Of a stretch of DNA of 8,757 nt, positions 1 through 5,900 are shown in pieces. The notes below the pieces were generated by a model. The model made no database searches. It worked only from the letters and a program-made list of their open reading frames with translations, and was not told the DNA's origin. The position numbers were made by a program, and so were the translations under genes. Numbering within the stretch: position 1 is the stretch's first letter; every line of letters starts with the position of its first letter. Source of the stretch: CALCMJ01 sp964475415 (GTDB taxonomy: Bacteria > Bacteroidota > Bacteroidia > Chitinophagales > Saprospiraceae); contig CAYYWZ010000107.1 in assembly GCA_964475415.1 (NCBI GenBank), forward strand, positions 1 through 8,757, written 5' to 3'.

Positions 1-31
1 ATTTGCTTTTTTATTGTAAATAATCCTTCTT

Positions 32-47
32 CTCCTTTTACAAGGAG
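32..47. other. Small hairpin in the leader upstream of the DUF937 pseudogene
   Basis: A perfect 6-bp inverted repeat, CTCCTT (32-37) and AAGGAG (42-47), encloses a 4-base loop. The right arm contains an AGGAG that resembles a Shine-Dalgarno sequence, but it lies 21 bases before the ATG at 69, too far to act as its ribosome binding site. No T-tract follows, so it is a poor terminator. It could be a leader structure or chance. I see no coding sequence or convincing Bacteroidota promoter (TTG then TAnnTTTG) in positions 1-68. Confidence 0.25.
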
Positions 48-68
48 TTAACTTAATAAAAATCATAC

Positions 69-669
69 ATGTCAAATTTAATGAACGAAGTAAGCAGACA
101 TCTAACGGATGATGTTATTATTCAGCTATCCAAGTAGCTAGGAGCTACTGACCCTAATCAGGTAAAAAGAGCTGCAGGCACCATTAGCGAACTTTTATTA
201 ACTGCTATTTCTAGAAATGCCAATAACCAAGAAAGAGGAGGTGGACTATATGGCGCTATAGAAAAAGATCACGACGGGGGAATCTTAGGTGATCTGATGG
301 GTGTACTCGGAGGCAGAAAACAGGTATCAAATCCAAGCACTATGAATGGAGAAGGAATCATCAATCACCTACTAGGCAAGCAACAACTAGAGGCAGCTCA
401 GATTGTAAGTCAAAATAGTGGACTACAAATCTGGAAATCTAATGCAATTAATCGCGCCAGTTATTATGGGGGTTGTCGGTCAGACAAGAAAATCTAACGG
501 TCTTGACTTAGGCGGCCTTGCAAAAATTCTTCTAGGAGGAGGTCAGCAGCAGCAGCAGCAGCAGTCTAGAGGAAACACAAGTGTATTCGAGAAGCTTCTT
601 GACAGAGATGGTGACGGAAGCATGATGGATGATCTATTAAATATGGGTATGCAGATTCTGAAAAAGTAA
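69..669 (+). pseudogene. DUF937 (YidB-like) family protein, disrupted by a nonsense codon and a frameshift
   Basis: Read from the ATG at 69, the sequence starts MSNLMNEVSRHL and meets an in-frame TAG at 135-137, where CAG (Gln) would fit the family-like context 'LSK[Q]LGA'. The same frame then stays open to about 419, with 'HDGGILGDLMGVLGG' and 'GEGIINHLLG'. Homology then moves to the +1 frame near 415-420, after 'SQNSG', and continues as 'NLMQLIAPVIMGVVGQ', 'GLDLGGLAKILLGG', a polyQ run and 'LLDRDGDGSMMDDL', ending at TAA 667-669. The total of 601 bases is 3n+1, consistent with a net one-base gain or two-base loss. Repaired, it would be about 200 residues, typical of flavobacterial DUF937 proteins, which have an Ala/Leu-rich helical N-terminus, an HDG...LG motif, an 'AP..MG.LG' helix and a C-terminal DxDGDG loop. 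The family's function is poorly known. An A-rich leader without Shine-Dalgarno precedes the ATG, and a strong terminator follows 21 bases after the stop. Two independent lesions favour a decaying gene; sequencing errors are the alternative. The 3' part alone could be reinitiated from GTG 418 (83 residues), which I think unlikely. Confidence 0.8.
544..564 (+). repeat. (CAG)7 trinucleotide repeat encoding polyglutamine
   Basis: Seven perfect CAG codons in a row fall in the +1-frame 3' part of the DUF937 pseudogene. They encode seven glutamines between the 'LLGGG' segment and 'SRGNTSVFEKLLD'. In related proteins this position is usually a flexible linker before the C-terminal DxDGDG motif. A perfect triplet run can change length by slippage without changing frame, so it would alter linker length and not switch the gene off. 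Confidence 0.9.
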
Positions 670-690
670 TCTGGTTTACAAGGACTAAAC

Positions 691-727
691 AGGGGGTTAT
701 ATCGGTAATGATATAGCTCCTTTTTTT
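691..727 (+). terminator. Rho-independent terminator after the DUF937 pseudogene
   Basis: The left arm GGGGTTATATC (693-703) pairs with the right arm GATATAGCTCC (710-720) over 11 bp, including two G-U pairs. The loop is GGTAAT (704-709), and seven T residues follow at once (721-727). It sits 21 bases past the TAA at 669, oriented to stop plus-strand transcription. Confidence 0.88.
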
Positions 728-767
728 AGTAACTTATTCCTATTTCACTCCTGTAATATATTTATGT

Positions 768-800
768 AAAAAAAGATAACGACCCTACTGGATCGCTATC
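768..800 (-). terminator. Rho-independent terminator of the minus-strand two-gene operon
   Basis: On the minus strand the arms GATAGCGATCC (800-790) and GGGTCGTTATC (785-775) pair over 11 bp with two wobble pairs and a 4-base AGTA loop. They are followed by seven T residues (774-768). The hairpin begins 72 bases downstream of the Fn3 gene stop. It is distinct from the plus-strand terminator at 691-727, and the two lie about 40 bases apart tail to tail. Confidence 0.88.
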
Positions 801-872
801 TATCTTAAAACTGATTATACTAAATACTTCAATAAGAATGACTTGCTATTTTTCTTTAGATCAAGTAGTCTA

Positions 873-2888
873 CTATAAACTTACCGTCTCCCCTTGAAAG
901 AAAGGCGACTTTTTGCCATCATTATAGATTACTTGATATTTGTAACTGTACGTATTTCCTAAGGCCACCTCCTTATCGACATAACTCATATCAGAAGCTT
1001 TAGATCTACTTATAGTGTATTTTCCTTCACTATTCTTTTTATACCAGACGATCTTATCTACGTCTTCATTTGCGCTCCAAGTCATCGTTATTGTATTTTC
1101 TGTAGGAATAAATTCTACTTCGACATTCTCAAAAGAACGCTTACTTCTTAGATTGATTTCTTTGACTATCTTAGACTCTAATCCAGCATCATCGATTGCA
1201 TAGAATCGATATTTATATTTTGTATTTGATATTACAGTAGAATCTCTAAACATAAGTCCTGTATCTAACTTTTCTAAAATTGTTGTCCATTCTGATTGAG
1301 AGGTTTTTCTTTGCAATTTATGCATCACTACATCTCTAGAGGTACTTGGTCTGAGAGACAATTGTATATATCCGCGCATCACTTTATAATCACTTATCAT
1401 TGCTGGTGAAGGAGGAATAAGATCTGGAAGTATAGCCGTAACAGGCTCAGAGAACTTGCTTCTCTTTCCATCAGAATCAATAGCTACAACCTTATATTCC
1501 TTTTTTTCATTAAGTAACTTTGTACTTAGTGTGTCTAGGAATATTCTAGAAGAATGAGATCTTCCATTCAATGACTTGAAAGTTCTATCATTAGAATCAG
1601 CGCTAAAAAGATAATATCCAATAACATCATCTTCGATGGCCTCATCCCACACGATGGTAACAACACCATTTGTATCACACTCAGCTTTAAGGCCTACCGG
1701 AGCACTTGGTGGATATACATCAACTGCATTACCGTTATACATGTCAGAATATGCTGTATTCCCGCTTTCGTCTACAGCGATCAGTCTAAAACTATGTATA
1801 CCTTTTCTGTTAACTTTTAAAGTTTTTGTTCTTGCTGTTCCATCTGCAAATTTTATAATCGTGTTCGTACCATCACCGTGCATGTGCTCTAGATAATATT
1901 CTTTTACCTCTTCTGGATTTTCTTGTGTCCATTCGAATCCTATAGTTAGGTGTTCCTTATTTCTAACATGCATCATCTGAGGCTTCATAGGTGGAGTCTT
2001 ATCTATAGCATCAACTTTCACCACTGGAGAGGGAATACTCTCATCACCAAAAGGATCCAAGCCGACTAATCTATAAGAATATTGTTTTCCAGTTTCCACA
2101 GCGTCTTGATAAGTATACTTATTAATCGTTCCTTGAAATTCTTTTTCTATCATTTGAACATAGGGCAGATCATTCAATCTTAAGAAATTTACTCCATCTG
2201 TAGATCGCTCTATAAAATACCCGCTATATAGATGATCATGAGTAGCTCTATCCCACTTAAGCACTAGCGAGCTTTCTTTAACCTCTATATCAAAAATTAA
2301 TGGACTTACTTTTCTCGCTGGAAAAAGTACACTAGAAGAAGTAGACCTATATTTTCCACCTACTTTTACTCTATAGGCATACTTTTTCGTTCGATCTGAA
2401 ATAGGTACTTCTAATCTAAGACCAGCGGCATCTGCAGCTTTGGAGTTTTTATCTGCGGCAAAATGTACAAGCGACCATCTGTTTCTGAAGTTATCAGCTT
2501 TTTCTAAAATATTTTCTGGTCCGTCATATAAAGAATTATCCCAATCTCTATGAATATTCTGTAAAACTACTACTAGCATATCCTGTGCCTCCAATTCTTC
2601 GGAAGCTAGTTGTTCTAGCGGAGCCTCCTCCATTGGCATCACCCGTTTAATTTCTTTAGTGACAGAACCAGATTTTTTAATCTCTACTTGTTCTACTTGT
2701 ACCCCTAATTTTAACGCAGAGTACCATGCCTCTGGAGAACTAAACCCCCATCTTAATACATGCTTATTGCCATAATCTTTGGTTATCAATTTTATACTAT
2801 GGTCCACTTCTTTTACATTCACTTCTTGTGCTTGCGAAAGAAGTTGGAAGTTTAAAAGAAAACATATAAAGAATAATATATTTTTCAT
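873..2888 (-). CDS. Secreted multi-domain fibronectin type III protein
   Basis: This is a 671-residue exported protein of unknown specific function. I chose the ATG at 2886-2888 because it starts a classic signal peptide, MKNILFFICFLLNF..., with a likely cleavage after 'LLSQA' (about residue 20). A GTG further upstream would add 16 residues, overlap the preceding gene and bury the signal. The only early Cys is not in a lipobox. Residues about 21-193 form a conserved-looking N-terminal region containing 'HVLRWGFSSPEAWYSAL' and 'RWSLVHFAADKNSKAADAAG'. From memory, this pattern recurs in Bacteroidota Fn3 proteins (LRW.....W; ..FAAD...A...GL). Five Fn3-like modules follow, at roughly 194-294, 297-391, 393-488, 491-579 and 584-671. 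They carry typical Trp and Tyr core residues ('YSYRLVGLDPFG', 'HSFRLIAVDESGN', 'YKYRFYAIDDAG') and 'PP..P' linkers ('KTPPMKP', 'YPPSAP', 'IPPSP'). The last module runs to the C-terminus (QGETVSL, stop TAG), with no added sorting domain visible. The giant-protein gene ends 19 bases upstream, so the two are very likely co-transcribed. Fn3 modules usually mediate protein or carbohydrate contacts, and a scaffold or partner role for the giant protein is inferred. Confidence 0.88.
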   Translation of the reverse strand: MKNILFFICFLLNFQLLSQAQEVNVKEVDHSIKLITKDYGNKHVLRWGFSSPEAWYSALKLGVQVEQVEIKKSGSVTKEIKRVMPMEEAPLEQLASEELEAQDMLVVVLQNIHRDWDNSLYDGPENILEKADNFRNRWSLVHFAADKNSKAADAAGLRLEVPISDRTKKYAYRVKVGGKYRSTSSSVLFPARKVSPLIFDIEVKESSLVLKWDRATHDHLYSGYFIERSTDGVNFLRLNDLPYVQMIEKEFQGTINKYTYQDAVETGKQYSYRLVGLDPFGDESIPSPVVKVDAIDKTPPMKPQMMHVRNKEHLTIGFEWTQENPEEVKEYYLEHMHGDGTNTIIKFADGTARTKTLKVNRKGIHSFRLIAVDESGNTAYSDMYNGNAVDVYPPSAPVGLKAECDTNGVVTIVWDEAIEDDVIGYYLFSADSNDRTFKSLNGRSHSSRIFLDTLSTKLLNEKKEYKVVAIDSDGKRSKFSEPVTAILPDLIPPSPAMISDYKVMRGYIQLSLRPSTSRDVVMHKLQRKTSQSEWTTILEKLDTGLMFRDSTVISNTKYKYRFYAIDDAGLESKIVKEINLRSKRSFENVEVEFIPTENTITMTWSANEDVDKIVWYKKNSEGKYTISRSKASDMSYVDKEVALGNTYSYKYQVIYNDGKKSPFFQGETVSL

Positions 2889-2907
2889 GATTTTAATTTT
2901 AATATGA

Positions 2908-5900
2908 TTAATTGTCAATAGGAGTAACCGAACCACTTAAAGTGGTTGGAGTAGCACCTCCTTCTATATCAATATCTTTTGCTTGTGTATAAAAATCTAC
3001 TTCCTTAGCTGAACCCGGAATTAGTTCTCCATTTTCATATGACTTATTAGCTCTGAAGCGAACTCTATTTGACAAATTACCACCTGTAAAAAAGCCACCT
3101 CCGCTATGTAGTTTTGATTCTAGGATCACATCGAGATTATATCTTAAGTTTACTAATTGATCATGAATAGTAATATCATGTAAAGTCTGATGATATCCTT
3201 CATATCCCATTGTAAGACTCTCCCAATAAAAACCATGATTAGCCGAAATAACGGCATCTTCCAGAACTTTTTCTGTTACATAATACTTTATCTCTAGGTC
3301 ATTATTATTAGCCATGAAAGTATTAATAATATCAGCATTAGAATAACTTGCTTGCAGCATAGTATTACCAGCAGATTCTACAGATACTAATCCATCTATT
3401 ATGTCATCATTTAATACTTCCGTAAATGTATTTGGTGCATGCCAAGTATAATTAAGTCTATTAGGACTTCCATTTATCGAACTTGCATAAGGAATTGGAA
3501 CTTCATCTGCAAAATCATTTATCCCGTCACCATCTGCATCTCCTACAGTAGGCTCTGCTTGGTTTTCTATGTTGTTATTATTTCCATCTTCATTTTCTAA
3601 ATCATAAACTGTTACGCCATTCGGAAGATCTGTAGGTCCAAAAATATCTTCATAACATCCCGTCTCTTCTCCTATATATTCATCATACATATTCTCCCAG
3701 TAAGTTCCTAAAACATCTGCTCCTATACCTGTGAATAAGGGACTGTTCAGTAGATCTTCTATATCTACTCTCGCAGGACTATCATAGGCATTTCCTTCTG
3801 GACTATTATAACCATATATGTCTATCATGTCAAATCCTTCAAATCCACTTACTGTTAATAGATCGTAACTACCTTCTTTATCAGCTTCTATATTTACAGA
3901 AGCCATTTTATTTCCTAATAAGTCATGAGCACTGGTCTTGAAACTATACATGTATAATAGAATTTCTCCAAAACCCACCGCCATTTTAGGATCTAATAAT
4001 TCTGTCTGAGTACTAATCGTATAACTGTTAGAGGCATCATATTCGTCTGCACTCGCTACCTGTTCTACTTTGTCTAATTCTCTCAATTTATCAGCTTTTT
4101 CGCTCTGCGCACCACCTTCAAATCTTCTAATTATCTGATAATAATAAGATTGCTCATTTTTTAATTTTGGTAAAGGAAAACGCAACTTTCGATCAATTGC
4201 ATTATAGCTCACTTTGGTCTCCAAAACTATTTCGTGCGTATCAGCTTTTTTCAGTTGAGCAAAATAAGAACACGTTTGTCCACTCCCTGATTTTACAGGA
4301 TAGAAATAAGCTTCTGAAAGATCACTAGCTGTATGCAAAAGCGCATCACCCTCTAACTCTCCTTGTAAAAAGAATTTCTGATTTTCGTTAGGCACTGTTT
4401 TTCCCATCTCGGATATGTATGGTGGTAATGCTGTAGTTCTAAAAGTTACTTCCCTCGTTTCTTCCCATACTTTTCCAAAGGAATCTTTCCATAATTTACC
4501 ATCTGCTCCACGTGCTTGTACCGTAATTATCATTTTCCAAGTTGATTTATTATTATTACCATTAATTCTAGCTAGGGGCATCATAGGATTATATGTTGCT
4601 GTTCTTCCATTCCTAGATACCATATCATAGGTAAGGTCACGACTGATATCGCTAGGAAGGTCCTGTGTGTTATTAGATGCTATATCTAATGTAAATGTCT
4701 TAATAACCGGCTTAACAGTATGTGATCTTTCATTGACATCTACAACAGTAATATACTCATTAATAGGAATGGTAAAACTTACAGTAGGTTCTATAAAAGG
4801 ATCCATATTATCTAAATTGGGCATTCCTTCTTCGGGATAACTTTCTGCAATAATTGGAAAATCAAAAGGACTCAATACTGGAATTTCACATTTGTTTCCT
4901 ACTTCTATGTTCATCCTAGCATTCCCCTTTATAATCCCACCTAATAAATTATAACTTAGGTCCGCACGACCATCTAACCATGTGGGTTCTATACCTCCAG
5001 CATCGAGCATCATACCCGCTGATAGTTCCATTACTTTTACATCTATTTCTTTTCCAAACAACTTACCTTTTGCTCCTACTGCACCTTTTAATCCAGCATA
5101 AGCTCTACCGTTTGCATACCATCCGTCTATACCTATATCGTCTACAACCTCATGATCCATAATACATACACGACTTTCATCTTTAACCATCATCATATCT
5201 ATTCCGGCAAAGATGGATAGACTAGCATATATAACGGCTTTAATTTCAGCATGTGCCTCTAGACCTAGACCCATAATAAAACCTTGTCCTGTAGAAGCTG
5301 CAGCAGGATCTCTCCCCTCTTCATCTAATCCACCACTATTGAAAGTGCCTTCAGAAGATGTAGATGTACCTCCAAATTCTTCTAAGTAAGGACCTGGCTC
5401 TGGCAATACCGAAGGCAGACCTTGTCCCATCATAAAATAGGTCGTTAAAGCCAACTCAGCAGAGACGCCTACATCACTTCCTCCATCATTATCACTACTA
5501 TCCTCTTCTTCTTTAGGTTCAGCATCTGGATTTCCGAATAGCTCAGCTATATCTAGTTTGATACCCATGGGTCCTACATTTTCATCATAAGGATTACCTG
5601 CATGGTTATACCAGAATATATTATCACTATCACCATTACTTGGATGAGGAAAAAGTTGTTCGCTAGCCATCGCCATACCCATCGAACCTAACATACCATC
5701 GGCTCCTGCTCCTGATATAAGTCCGCCTAGTACATTTAAATAAATATTTGTTTGACCGATATAAGCAGCTTGTAAATTATTCCCTGATTCTTTTTGGAAG
5801 ATGAGTGAGTTAAAACTTTGTCCAGATAACCATGCTGCATCTCTATTGGAATACGATGGTGCAAACAAGTATATCTGTCCATTTATACCTAACTCAAAAG

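Noticed and set aside
1..68. Bacteroidota promoter (TTG / TAnnTTTG) before the DUF937 gene
   Set aside because: TTG triplets occur at 3-5 and 14-16, but no TAnnTTTG-like element lies at the expected spacing.
135..141. TAG CTAG context as a stop-codon readthrough signal in the DUF937 gene
   Set aside because: The similar UGA CUAG motif is known from animals, not from bacteria of this kind, and the downstream frameshift would still prevent a full product.
864..874. Inverted repeat AGTAG-T-CTACT at the Fn3 gene stop codon
   Set aside because: The loop of one base is too short, the stem is weak and no T-tract follows; a convincing terminator exists further downstream.
2889..2936. Upstream GTG start adding 16 residues (MVRLLLLTINHIKIKI) to the Fn3 protein
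   Set aside because: It would overlap the end of the giant gene by 29 bases and push the signal peptide inside; the ATG at 2886-2888 gives a standard signal peptide directly.
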